64,000 bases of DNA from Herbaspirillum sp. ASV7 (GTDB taxonomy: Bacteria; Pseudomonadota; Gammaproteobacteria; Burkholderiales; Burkholderiaceae_D): assembly GCF_016429215.1 (NCBI RefSeq), contig NZ_JAELUH010000026.1, forward strand, positions 1 to 64,000, in the 5' to 3' direction. Position 1 is the first letter of the stretch; each line of letters starts with the position of its first letter. Positions 47,856-56,876 of this stretch are shown here, one piece after another. A program made the position numbers and the translations under genes. The notes below the pieces were generated by a model, which saw only the letters and a program-made list of their open reading frames with translations, ran no database searches and was not told the DNA's origin.

Positions 47856-49565
47856 CTAGAACCAGACCTTGGCATCCTTGCTGGCAGGATTGGCGGCATC
47901 GAAATACTTGTTCTGCCAGGTGTCGTCCGTGGCCAGGGCGCTGAAGGCCTGGTCACCGGATCGCTGCTGCTGGTAACGGAAGCGGTAGTGCCCGTAGACA
48001 TCGAGCACGTGGGCTGCGTAGGCCAGCGCGAGCGGCCGGTGCCCGCGCACGATCAACAGGTTCTCATCGTTATTGTAGGAAGCCTGGTAACCCTGGTTAT
48101 GACTGCCTGTGACCACCACGCAGTCCTCCGACATGGGATCGATCACCACGATCTTGTCATGGATGATGGCATGCGCGCCGTCGGAAGACTTCAGCAGTTC
48201 CTTTTCCCAATCGGCATGCGCTTGCGTGATGGCTGTGGCGGCCACCACATCGTCACCGGCACCACCGCGATGGGTGAGCTGCGTGGCGAACTGGCCGGGC
48301 GCCTTGGTATCGGTAGCGGCACCGCGCACATAGAGCGCGGGATTGGCTTCAAGGCAGCGGGCGGCCTGTTCGATCACGCTGGGGGAGCCCGGCTGGAATT
48401 CGAGGAACAGGATGGCCTTCTTCGCTGCGGACATCAGCGCGAAGAGCTGCCCGAGATCCGGCGGCAGTTGCTCGGTGGCCTTGGCCTGCGCGCCCCTGGC
48501 ACGCGCGTGGGGAGTATTGGGCGAGAACCAGACCGTGGCACGGCCGGTATCGACCGGCACGTCGGTGGCGCCAGGCGTGGCGTTGGCCGCACGTAATACC
48601 GGACCCTGGTGCGAAGCGGTTTGCTGGGTATCATCGCGCAGCCGTCCCCAATAGTCGAAATAGGCCGTGGCCAGAGTCTGGTCGTGGACCACCAGCGCGT
48701 TGTTGGATTGTGCGCACAGGCCGGTATTGGTCCAGTTGGTCGAGCCCAGCAGCACCGCCTGCGGCGTTCCCTGGGCATTGACGTAGACGCAGAACTTGTT
48801 GTGTCCGATATGACCGCTGGGGACCATGCGATCGATGATCTCGGCATCCTTCTTGCCGTGCAGGGAAGTGCGGACCGGATAGTTCTCCGCGTCATCAGGT
48901 CCGGTATTGGAGAGGATCAGGTGCAGGTTCTTTGCGGCCATCAGCAGCGCGATGAGTTCCTGGTCCTGCAACTCGTAGAGAGCCAGGTAGCAACTGCCGC
49001 CCTCGCTCTGGGCCTTGCGCAGCAACAGGCTGACGCCCTCGATGATGTCCCCGGCCAGGGCATTGCGCAGGGGGTCGCCGGTCCTTGCCATGGCGTCCTG
49101 TAAGGCACCCGCATCCGGACTGCCATCGGCTTTCTTAGGCAGTTCGTGCGCCAGCCATTGCGTCGACAGGATGCCGCGATTGAAGAAGGACTGGAAGACG
49201 CCGCGCTCCGGTGTGAGCGTCACTGGCTCGCTGGTGGTGAGGGCGAGTTCCGTGTTCAGCGTCAGCGGTGCGCCGGAGGTCGGATCACCCGAGACCGGTG
49301 AGACCCTGTAGAGGTAGGCGACGCCTTTGCTCGCGGTCAGGTCACGCCAGGCGAAGGCCTGGACGGGCCAGATGGTGGAGTCCTTCCGGGTCCAGTTAGG
49401 ATTGCCTTGCCCGGGGAAACCGATCCAGGTCGGCAAGGCCTGCCAGTCGCCACCTGCCGCCTCGCGGCGCTGCACCGCGAAGCCCAGGCAACCGGGGATG
49501 GGCGCGTCGTACTTCCAGAGGATCTGGGCGACGTCGTTGTTGGCAAACGCGATGACCTGGTTCAT
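47856..49565 (-). CDS. Phospholipase D-like protein with two HKD motifs and N-terminal Fn3-like domain
   Basis: A 569-residue protein with no signal peptide. AAGGAGG precedes the start. Residues 1-125 look like a beta-sandwich (ending VAYLYRVSPVSG, an Fn3-style strand). Two PLD catalytic half-sites follow: GHIGHNKFCVYV with LLGSTNWTNTG, and HAIIHDKIVVIDP with VVTGSHNQGYQAS. Each supplies His and Lys to one active site. Such proteins cleave phosphodiesters in lipids or nucleic acids. It lies at the left border of the defence island but keeps host-like GC content. Role unknown; lipase, nuclease or effector are all possible. Confidence 0.82.
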   Translation of the reverse strand: MNQVIAFANNDVAQILWKYDAPIPGCLGFAVQRREAAGGDWQALPTWIGFPGQGNPNWTRKDSTIWPVQAFAWRDLTASKGVAYLYRVSPVSGDPTSGAPLTLNTELALTTSEPVTLTPERGVFQSFFNRGILSTQWLAHELPKKADGSPDAGALQDAMARTGDPLRNALAGDIIEGVSLLLRKAQSEGGSCYLALYELQDQELIALLMAAKNLHLILSNTGPDDAENYPVRTSLHGKKDAEIIDRMVPSGHIGHNKFCVYVNAQGTPQAVLLGSTNWTNTGLCAQSNNALVVHDQTLATAYFDYWGRLRDDTQQTASHQGPVLRAANATPGATDVPVDTGRATVWFSPNTPHARARGAQAKATEQLPPDLGQLFALMSAAKKAILFLEFQPGSPSVIEQAARCLEANPALYVRGAATDTKAPGQFATQLTHRGGAGDDVVAATAITQAHADWEKELLKSSDGAHAIIHDKIVVIDPMSEDCVVVTGSHNQGYQASYNNDENLLIVRGHRPLALAYAAHVLDVYGHYRFRYQQQRSGDQAFSALATDDTWQNKYFDAANPASKDAKVWF

Positions 49566-49714
49566 GGGCTGCCTCCTTGCCGATGGGAGCTTTCATGGTG
49601 GCAGTGGATTGTGGCGGGGGTGTGACGTGTGGGATACATGACTTCTTCAGATCATGTTAATGAACGTAAGTTATTGATTTTAATAAAAATTTACGATCAC
49701 CCCTTTGCTCCCTC

Positions 49715-50002
49715 TTGCAGAACTTTCACGCCCGAAAGTCTGTAGATCGAAAAATCTGCAGCCGGCTAGTGGAGCTAGTCTCTGACGTGGTACCGAACGG
49801 AGTTAGATACGGTTTGCCATGTAGTCACGGCGAAGTCTGGATTGATGGCGCAACCATCCACGCGCTGACCGATCAGGAAGTCAAGCCGTTCATCATCAAC
49901 TGGCTGCAGTTGTGCCACACTGATAAAATGAAGAACTTATACAAAGTCGATCAGGACACCCGAGATGAAGCGCTGCGTCGTCGGCATCCGCCGTCCCAGT
50001 GA
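49715..50002 (+). CDS. Uncertain small ORF, unknown
   Basis: A 95-codon frame with only a TTG as possible start (an internal GTG near 49769 is another). It contains LPCSHGEVWIDGATIHALTD and KPFIINWLQLCHTDKMKNLY. No family is recognised and no ribosome site is seen. Its 3' end overlaps the HTH gene by 38 nt in another frame. It may be a remnant or a real leaderless gene. It is not the TumE-type toxin expected before this type of HTH gene. Confidence 0.25.
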   Translation: MQNFHARKSVDRKICSRLVELVSDVVPNGVRYGLPCSHGEVWIDGATIHALTDQEVKPFIINWLQLCHTDKMKNLYKVDQDTRDEALRRRHPPSQ

Positions 50003-50285
50003 CCCGGAATCGCCTCCGGGCAAAGAAACGCCGACGGTCTGGTTTCCCTCGATGGCCACGATGGCGGCGGTGCTGTCTGAGGACAATCAGTCTTTGCTTC
50101 GCCTCATCCGCGACCGGCGCCCCAAATCGTTGACCGAGCTGGCCGAACTGACTGGACGGCAGGTACCCAACCTGTCACGCACTCTTCGAATGATGGAGGG
50201 GTACGGGTTGGTCGAGTTGAACAAGAACGTGCGCGAGATCGAGCCTGTCGCGCTGGCAACCAGTTTCAAGATCCTGATTGACTGA
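49965..50285 (+). CDS. HTH DNA-binding protein of the TumA / HVO_A0114-like family
   Basis: The product has 106 residues. The N-terminal part ends TPTVWFPSMATMAAVLSEDN, and a winged helix follows: QSLLRLIRDRRPKSLTELAE, then GRQVPNLSRTLRMMEGYGLV and a short basic strand. This is the pattern of the HVO_A0114/TumA family, usually the antitoxin of a TumE-type pair. Here it is 11 nt upstream of hsdR, with no recognisable TumE. It could act as controller of the restriction operon, like a C protein; this is inferred from position. Confidence 0.75.
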   Translation: MKRCVVGIRRPSDPESPPGKETPTVWFPSMATMAAVLSEDNQSLLRLIRDRRPKSLTELAELTGRQVPNLSRTLRMMEGYGLVELNKNVREIEPVALATSFKILID

Positions 50286-50296
50286 GGGACGATACG

Positions 50297-52720
50297 ATGG
50301 GAAGGGAGTTGATGCGAGAAGGCGTGGTTACCGAAGCGGATACCTGCCGCGAGTTCGTTACGCCCCGTTTGGTAGAGGCTGGCTGGGGCGCGGCGCCGCA
50401 CGCGATTGGTGAACAGCGCAGCTTCACCAACGGACGGATCATCGTCGCGGGCGGCAAGGTTCGGCGCGGCAAGCAAAAGCGGGCTGACTACCTTCTGTAT
50501 TACCGCCGAGACTATCCCTTGGCCGTGGTCGAAGCCAAAGAAATCAGCCTCCCCGCCGAGACCGGCGTACAGCAGGCGCGTGAGTATGCCGAGATTCTCG
50601 GCCTCCAGTTCGCCTACGCCACTAACGGCCACCGCATCATCGAGATCGACTACACGACAGGCATCGAACGCGAGGTGGATCGCTACGCCACGCCAGAAGA
50701 ACTGTTCGCCAGGCTGAGCGCCGCCACGCAATTGCCACCAGCGACGGCCAATCACCTGCTGGAAGCGTTCAACCTTGTCTCAGGCAAGGTACCGCGCTAC
50801 TACCAGCAGATTGCGATCAACCGGGTGATTGAGTCCATCCTGCTCGGGCAGAAACGCATCCTTGCCACGCTAGCCACCGGCACAGGCAAAACCTGCGTCG
50901 CCTTCCAGATTTGCTGGAAACTGTGGAGCAGCCGCTGGAACCGAACCGGCGAGTACCGCCACCCCAAGATTCTGTTCCTGGCCGACCGCAACATCTTGGT
51001 GGATGACCCGATGGCCAAGATGTTCGCGCCCTTTGGCGATGCCCGACACAAGATTGCAGGCGGGGATACCAGCCAGAGCCGAGATATGTATTTCGGTATC
51101 TACCAAGCGCTGACCACAGCCAGCACTGACGTTTTCCGGCAATACCGCCCTGACTTCTTCGACCTGATCATCATCGACGAATGCCATCGCGGTTCCAGCC
51201 GCAACGAAAGTGCCTGGCGCGCTGTGCTCAACTACTTCGAGCCTGCCGTGCAGTTCGGCATGACAGCCACGCCCTTGCGTGAAGAATCCCGGGACAGCTA
51301 TGAATACTTCGGCAATCCGGTTTACACCTACAGCCTGCGCCAAGGCATCGAGGATGGTTTCCTCGCCCCCTATAGGGTGCATCGCGTCATCACCACGGTC
51401 GATGCTGCCGGCTGGCGCCCCAGCAATGATGAGCTGGACCGCTACGGCCGCGAAGTGCCCGATGAGGAATACCAGACCAAGGACTTCGAACGCGTGGTGG
51501 CCCTGCGCTCCCGTACACGGGCCATGGCCAAGCACTTAACCGATCTGCTCAAGGGCACCGACCGGTTCGCCAAAACCCTCGTGTTCTGCGTCGATCAGGA
51601 ACACGCGTCCGAGATGCGCCAGGAACTGCTCAACCTGAACAGCGACCTCGTCAAGCAGTATCCCGACTACGTCTGCCGTGTCACCGCCGATGAGGGCGCG
51701 ATTGGCCTCACCCATTTATCGCACTTCCAGGACGTGGATAGGCCCACGCCCGTCATCTTGACCACATCCCAGTTGCTGACCACTGGCGTCGATGCCGAGA
51801 TGGTCAAGAACGTGGTGCTGGCGCGGGTGGTGGGCTCACGCTCCGAGTTCAAGCAGATCGTCGGGCGCGGCACGCGGCTGAAGGTCGATTACGGCAAGGA
51901 ATACTTCAACATCATCGATTTCACCGGCACGGCCACGCGCCACTTTGCCGACCCGGATTTCGATGGCGATCCGGCGCGCATCGAGGAGGTGACGGTCGAT
52001 GAGGCCGGCGAAGTGGTCGAGGCCGCCACCGAAGAGGTTCCCGGCGTTGCCGAGTCGGAAGCCGAGTACGTGGTCGAGCCAGAACATGACGGCGAAGCAG
52101 GAGGTGGCGAAATCATCTCTGATCCACCGGTCGAGCCGCGCAAGTTCTATATCGACGGCGGAGAAGTGGAAGTCATCGGCCATCTGGTCTACGACCTCGA
52201 TACCGACGGCAAGAAGTTGCAGGTGGTCAAGTACACCGAATACTCCGGTCGTGCCGTCCGCACGCTCTACCCCACACGCGAGGCCCTGCAATCGGCCTGG
52301 GCCGATCCCGACACCCGCGCCGAAGTGCTGCGCGAGCTGACCGAGCGCGGCATTAGCTTTGAAGAGTTGGCGTCCAGCAGCGAACAGCCCGACGCCGATC
52401 CGTTCGACCTGCTATGCCATTTGGCTTGGAATGCGCCGTTGCTCACCCGCCGTCAACGCGCGGAAGCGGCCAAGCGCAAAGCCCAAGATCTGTTTGCCCG
52501 ACACGGCCAATACAGTGAAATCGCCCGCGAAATCCTGACGCTGCTGCTCGACCGTTACATCGAGCGCGGCATCCTGCAATTCAATGCGCTGTCCGAACTG
52601 ATGAAGGTGCAACCCTTCGACCGATTCGGTAGTCCTTCCGAGATCGCCACCCGCCACTTCGGCGGCATGCGCGGCATGAAGGACGCCATATCCCGGCTCC
52701 AGACCGCGCTCTACCAATAA
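50297..52720 (+). CDS. hsdR: Type I restriction enzyme, R subunit
   Basis: An 807-residue motor-nuclease subunit. The N-terminal PD-(D/E)xK nuclease has Asp64, Glu79 and Lys81 (KRADYLLYYRRDYPLAVVEA, then K). The SF2 translocase has Walker A ATGTGKT (193-199), DECH (294-297), TATP (323-326) and motif VI with QIVGRGTRL. The C-terminal segment is of the EcoEI-R type. It cuts unmodified DNA together with HsdM and HsdS. It is followed 15 nt later by hsdM. Length and motifs indicate an intact gene. Confidence 0.94.
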   Translation: MGRELMREGVVTEADTCREFVTPRLVEAGWGAAPHAIGEQRSFTNGRIIVAGGKVRRGKQKRADYLLYYRRDYPLAVVEAKEISLPAETGVQQAREYAEILGLQFAYATNGHRIIEIDYTTGIEREVDRYATPEELFARLSAATQLPPATANHLLEAFNLVSGKVPRYYQQIAINRVIESILLGQKRILATLATGTGKTCVAFQICWKLWSSRWNRTGEYRHPKILFLADRNILVDDPMAKMFAPFGDARHKIAGGDTSQSRDMYFGIYQALTTASTDVFRQYRPDFFDLIIIDECHRGSSRNESAWRAVLNYFEPAVQFGMTATPLREESRDSYEYFGNPVYTYSLRQGIEDGFLAPYRVHRVITTVDAAGWRPSNDELDRYGREVPDEEYQTKDFERVVALRSRTRAMAKHLTDLLKGTDRFAKTLVFCVDQEHASEMRQELLNLNSDLVKQYPDYVCRVTADEGAIGLTHLSHFQDVDRPTPVILTTSQLLTTGVDAEMVKNVVLARVVGSRSEFKQIVGRGTRLKVDYGKEYFNIIDFTGTATRHFADPDFDGDPARIEEVTVDEAGEVVEAATEEVPGVAESEAEYVVEPEHDGEAGGGEIISDPPVEPRKFYIDGGEVEVIGHLVYDLDTDGKKLQVVKYTEYSGRAVRTLYPTREALQSAWADPDTRAEVLRELTERGISFEELASSSEQPDADPFDLLCHLAWNAPLLTRRQRAEAAKRKAQDLFARHGQYSEIAREILTLLLDRYIERGILQFNALSELMKVQPFDRFGSPSEIATRHFGGMRGMKDAISRLQTALYQ

Positions 52721-52735
52721 CGAGAACCCGATTCA

Positions 52736-54568
52736 ATGGCCAAGACCACCACGCCGACCGGCGAAAAGAAGACCCGTGCACCACGCAAAGCCAAGGCACC
52801 GCTCACCACCCGTGAAAACCTCTCTGCGCTGATCGGCACTGCCCGCAAGATTCTACGGAAGGACAAGGGGCTCAATGGCGATGTGGATCGCCTGCCGCTG
52901 CTGACCTGGGTGATGTTCCTCAAGTTCCTTGACGACCTCGAAATCGTGCACGAGGAAGAGGCCGAACTCGACGGCAAGCGCTATCAGCCCATCATCGAAG
53001 CACCCTACCGCTGGCGTGACTGGGCAGCCAGGGAAGATGGCATCAGCGGGGACGAACTGCTGGCCTTTATCAGCCAGGAATTCGCTGTGCGCGCTGACGG
53101 CAATGGCGGCAAAGGTCTGTTCGCCTACCTGCGTGGCCTGGCAGGCGATGGTGAGAAGGGAAGTCAACGCGAAGTCATCGCCAACGTGTTCAAGGGCGTG
53201 CAGAACCGCATGGTCAGCGGCTACCTGCTGCGCGACATTATCAACAAGATCAACGGCATTCACTTCTCCGCCAGCGAGGAAATCCACACTCTCTCGCACC
53301 TGTACGAATCCATGCTGCGCGAGATGCGTGACGCAGCGGGCGATGCCGGCGAGTTCTACACGCCGCGCCCGGTCGTGCGCTTTATGGTTCAGGTCACCGA
53401 TCCGCGCCTGGGCGAAACGGTGCTCGATCCAGCTTGCGGCACGGGCGGCTTCCTCGTCGAGGCCTACGACCACATCGCGCCGCAGGTAGCCACGCCGGAC
53501 CAGCGTCGCGCCCTGCAGCGCGACACCCTCTATGGGCAGGAAGCCAAGCCGCTGCCCTATATGCTGGCGCAGATGAACCTGTTGCTGCACGGCCTGGAAG
53601 CACCACAGATCGCCTATGGCAACACACTGGAGCGGCGGATCAACGAGATCGGCCACAGCGAACGCGTGGACGTGATCCTCACCAATCCGCCCTTTGGCGG
53701 CGAGGAAGAGGTCGGCATCAAAGCCAACTTCCCGCCCAATATGCAGACGGCGGAAACCGCGCTGCTGTTCCTGCAGTACATCATGCGCAAACTGCGCGTG
53801 GCCGGCGCTGCCGTGCCGGGCGGCAAGCCGGCTGCCCGTGGTGGCCGTGCCGCCGTGGTCGTGCCCAATGGCACCCTGTTTGGTGATGGCGTCTGCGCCG
53901 CCATCAAGGAGGAGATGCTCAAGGAATTCAAGCTGCACACCATCGTGCGCCTGCCCCAGGGGGTGTTTGCGCCCTATACCGACATTCCGGCCAACTTGCT
54001 GTTCTTCGAGCGTGGCGGCCCGACCGACACCATCTGGTACTACGAGCTGCCGCTACCCGAAGGCCGCAAGAAGTACAGCAAGACGGCCCCCTTGCAGTTC
54101 GAGGAATTCGCCGCAGTCCAGGCTTGGTGGAGTAACCGCGAGGAAGGCCCGCAGGCATGGAAGATGGACTTCGCCGCTAAGCGCGCTGCGGTCGTCGAGG
54201 CCGCTACTCCGCATTGGCAGACAGCCGAGGCCGCGCGCAATGCCGCTATCGCCTTGGGCAAGCCCATCCGCGAGCTGGAGCAAAGCATCCAAGCGGCCAC
54301 GAACGGCAACAAAGCAGCCCTGCAAGAGCAACTGCGCGCTTTGAAGGCCGAGCAGCAAGCTCATGAGCAAACGGCCAAGGTGGCGCAGGCCGAAGGTGAC
54401 AGCCTGTACTGGCCCATTTACAACCTGGACGTCAAGAACCCGCACGCCCGCGCAGGACTGGAGCACGCCGACCCGAAAGACCTGATTGCCGCCATGCGCA
54501 GCCACGAGGCAGAGGTCATGCGCCTGCTAAGCGAGATCGAGGCCTTGGTCGCCGAGGTGCAGGCATGA
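52736..54568 (+). CDS. hsdM: Type I DNA methyltransferase, M subunit
   Basis: A 610-residue N6-adenine methyltransferase. An N-terminal helical domain starts TTRENLSALIGTARKILRKD. AdoMet motif I is LDPACGTGGFL (230-240) and the catalytic motif IV is TNPPFGG (NPPF 317-320). FYTPRPVVRFMV is the usual HsdM sequence before motif I. A C-terminal coiled coil (about 505-550, LEQSIQAATNGNKAALQEQL) contacts HsdS. Its stop overlaps the next start by 4 nt. The product methylates the host recognition site and is part of the R2M2S complex. Confidence 0.94.
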   Translation: MAKTTTPTGEKKTRAPRKAKAPLTTRENLSALIGTARKILRKDKGLNGDVDRLPLLTWVMFLKFLDDLEIVHEEEAELDGKRYQPIIEAPYRWRDWAAREDGISGDELLAFISQEFAVRADGNGGKGLFAYLRGLAGDGEKGSQREVIANVFKGVQNRMVSGYLLRDIINKINGIHFSASEEIHTLSHLYESMLREMRDAAGDAGEFYTPRPVVRFMVQVTDPRLGETVLDPACGTGGFLVEAYDHIAPQVATPDQRRALQRDTLYGQEAKPLPYMLAQMNLLLHGLEAPQIAYGNTLERRINEIGHSERVDVILTNPPFGGEEEVGIKANFPPNMQTAETALLFLQYIMRKLRVAGAAVPGGKPAARGGRAAVVVPNGTLFGDGVCAAIKEEMLKEFKLHTIVRLPQGVFAPYTDIPANLLFFERGGPTDTIWYYELPLPEGRKKYSKTAPLQFEEFAAVQAWWSNREEGPQAWKMDFAAKRAAVVEAATPHWQTAEAARNAAIALGKPIRELEQSIQAATNGNKAALQEQLRALKAEQQAHEQTAKVAQAEGDSLYWPIYNLDVKNPHARAGLEHADPKDLIAAMRSHEAEVMRLLSEIEALVAEVQA

Positions 54569-55755
54569 CAGCACCCACCGTGCCAATCACTCCGAATCAG
54601 GCCCACTACGTCGCCGTCCACACCGACATCGTCGCGCTGCTGGAAGCGGCGCGCCATGCCGCCGCACGCAGCGTCAATGCGCTGATGACCGCCTCCTATT
54701 GGGAAATCGGGCGGCGCATCGTCGAATTCGAACAGGGTGGGCAGGAGCGGGCTGCCTACGGGGATGCGCTGATCGAACGCCTGGCTTTCGATCTTGGCAG
54801 CCGTTTTGGACGGGGCTTTAGCCGACAAAACTTGCAGCAAATGCGCTTGTTCTACTTGGCTTGGCCGCCCGAACACATTTCGCAGACAGCGTCTGCGAAA
54901 TTGCCTGTTCACAACATTCGCCAGACGCTGTCTGGCGAATTGACGGCAAGCCCGCTGCCCGATACACGCCGGCAATCCGTCGAACTCGCGGCACTGGCGC
55001 AGGCTTTTCCGCTGCCGTGGTCGGCCTACGTACGGCTGCTCTCGATCAAGAATCCACAGGCCCGCGCCTTTTATGAAACCGAGACGCTGCGTTGCGGCTG
55101 GTCGGTGCGTCAGCTCGACCGCCAGGTCAACAGCCAGTTTTACGAACGAATCGCCCTGTCGCACAACAAGGCGACGATGCTGGAAAAGGGAAAAGTGGCC
55201 GAGCCTGGCGACGCCATCACGCCCGAGCAGGCCATCAAAGACCCCTTCGTGCTGGAGTTCCTCAACCTCAAGGACGAGTATTCCGAGTCCGACCTGGAAG
55301 ACGCCCTGATTCAGCATCTGGCCGACTTCCTGCTGGAGCTGGGTGACGACTTCGCCTTTGTCGGTCGCCAACGCCGCCTGCGCCTGGATGACACCTGGTT
55401 CCGCGTTGACCTGGTGTTCTTCCACCGCCGGCTCAAATGCCTGCTGATCATCGACCTCAAGATCGGCAAGTTCAGCCATGCCGATGCCGGGCAGATGCAC
55501 CTGTATCTGAACTATGCCCGCGAGCATTGGATGAAGCCGGGCGAGAATCCGCCCGTGGGCCTGATCCTGTGCGCGAGCAAAGGCAGCAACGAGGCCCACT
55601 ACGCGCTGGAAGGTCTACCCAACAAGGTGCTGGCCGCCGAATACCAGACCGTGCTGCCGGACGAAAAGCTGCTAGCCGAGCAACTCGACAGGACGCGACG
55701 AGAGTTGGAGACGCGGCGACTTGCTCGTGGTGGCTACACGGAGGGCGATGTATGA
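54565..55755 (+). CDS. DUF1016 / YhcG-type PDDEXK nuclease-domain protein
   Basis: A 396-residue protein with an N-terminal DUF1016 helical domain (ALMTASYWEIGRRIVEFEQG; GRGFSRQNLQQMRLFYLAWP) and a C-terminal PDDEXK domain. Candidate catalytic residues are Asp282 (FRVDLVFF), Asp297 and Lys299 (LLIIDLKIGKF). It sits between hsdM and hsdS, overlapping both by 4 nt. This is a known position for such genes in type I loci, where it may add a nuclease function. A hairpin-rich insert at residues 104-125 splits the two domains. Confidence 0.88.
   Translation: MTAPTVPITPNQAHYVAVHTDIVALLEAARHAAARSVNALMTASYWEIGRRIVEFEQGGQERAAYGDALIERLAFDLGSRFGRGFSRQNLQQMRLFYLAWPPEHISQTASAKLPVHNIRQTLSGELTASPLPDTRRQSVELAALAQAFPLPWSAYVRLLSIKNPQARAFYETETLRCGWSVRQLDRQVNSQFYERIALSHNKATMLEKGKVAEPGDAITPEQAIKDPFVLEFLNLKDEYSESDLEDALIQHLADFLLELGDDFAFVGRQRRLRLDDTWFRVDLVFFHRRLKCLLIIDLKIGKFSHADAGQMHLYLNYAREHWMKPGENPPVGLILCASKGSNEAHYALEGLPNKVLAAEYQTVLPDEKLLAEQLDRTRRELETRRLARGGYTEGDV
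54878..54940 (+). repeat. Two in-frame hairpin repeats inside the DUF1016 gene
   Basis: TTTCGCAGAC-AGC-GTCTGCGAAA (54878-54900) is followed by ATTCGCCAGAC-GCT-GTCTGGCGAAT (54916-54940). The two are diverged copies of one unit, encoding (S/R)QTxS(A/G)(K/E)L twice within the linker between DUF1016 and nuclease domains. Both stems are perfect and preserve the frame. Confidence 0.85.
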
Positions 55756-56861
55756 ATGCGTGGCCCAAAGTCGCCCTGGGCGATCTATTTGATGTCAAAA
55801 AAGGAAAGATCGGAATCATGGCGGCAACGCCTGGTGGATTTCCGTTGGTCACGACCGGCGAGCAGTTCGCCACGCATTTCGAGCCGCACTTTTCAGGGGA
55901 CGCCGTCTGCATACCATTAATCTCTGCGACGGGGCATGGTCACGCCAGCCTTAAACGACTCCACCACATTGAAGGCGAATTTGCCGTAGGTTCCATCCTG
56001 TGCACCTGTATCAACCGCGCGCCGCAACGTGTGATGGCTCGTTATGCCTACTACTACCTGAGTGCTTGCAAGGATTCGGTGTTGATTCCGCTGATGCAGG
56101 GCACCGCCAACATGTCCATGAAAGTTGCTGACATAAGTGGTGTTGAAATTCCGCTCCCACCGCTGGCGGAACAACAAGCCCTCGTCACCCGCCTCGATAC
56201 GCTGGCCGAGAAAACCCGGCAGGTCGAGGCGCATCTGGATGCCGTTGAGCGCATCTCATCATCGCTACTGCTGAGTCTGCATCACAAATTAGCAAACGAC
56301 CGGCGCGTGAAACTTGGCGATGTATTGGAACTGCGGGAGCGTCTGGAGGCGATAGTTTCAGCCGGAAGATACCCGCAAGTCGGCGTTCGGGGATTCGGAG
56401 GAGGACTATTTTCGAAAGCTGCCATCAGTGGCACCGAGACCTCGTACAGAGTATTCAATCGTCTTTATGAGGGCGCCATCGTGCTCAGTCAGGTCAAAGG
56501 CTGGGAGGGCGCGATTGCCCGCTGCCCCAAAGAGCTTGATGGATGGTTCGTGTCGCCCGAATACCGCACATTTCAATGCAAACCAAACCTCGCCAACAAT
56601 GAGTACTTCGGCGAATTGGTAAGGACGACATGGTTCTGGTCCCAGTTGCAGGATGCAACACGGGGGGTAGGCGCCAGGCGTGAGCGCACTCGCCCTGAGC
56701 AGTTCCTGAACATTGAACTGCCGATGCCGCACATCGACGATCAGCTTCGAATCGTCGAAATCCTGAAGCGGCAGGCGCTCCTTAAGGCCAAGCACGCGGC
56801 CATCCACGAAGCCAATACCGTGCTGATGCCGGCAACGCTGGAACGGGTGTTCAAAACATAA
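55752..56861 (+). CDS. hsdS: Type I specificity subunit
   Basis: A 369-residue DNA-recognition subunit, slightly short for the family. Target recognition domain 1 spans about 1-130 (WPKVALGDLFDVKKGKIG). The central conserved region reads IPLPPLAEQQALVTRLDTLA and continues as a coiled coil. Domain 2 starts DRRVKLGDVLELRERLEAIV and ends ELPMPHIDDQLRIVEILKRQ with the distal coil. Each domain reads one half of a split DNA site; the site itself cannot be predicted from sequence. The start overlaps the DUF1016 stop (ATGA). Confidence 0.92.
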   Translation: MNAWPKVALGDLFDVKKGKIGIMAATPGGFPLVTTGEQFATHFEPHFSGDAVCIPLISATGHGHASLKRLHHIEGEFAVGSILCTCINRAPQRVMARYAYYYLSACKDSVLIPLMQGTANMSMKVADISGVEIPLPPLAEQQALVTRLDTLAEKTRQVEAHLDAVERISSSLLLSLHHKLANDRRVKLGDVLELRERLEAIVSAGRYPQVGVRGFGGGLFSKAAISGTETSYRVFNRLYEGAIVLSQVKGWEGAIARCPKELDGWFVSPEYRTFQCKPNLANNEYFGELVRTTWFWSQLQDATRGVGARRERTRPEQFLNIELPMPHIDDQLRIVEILKRQALLKAKHAAIHEANTVLMPATLERVFKT

Positions 56862-56876
56862 GCAAGGGAGCAACCA

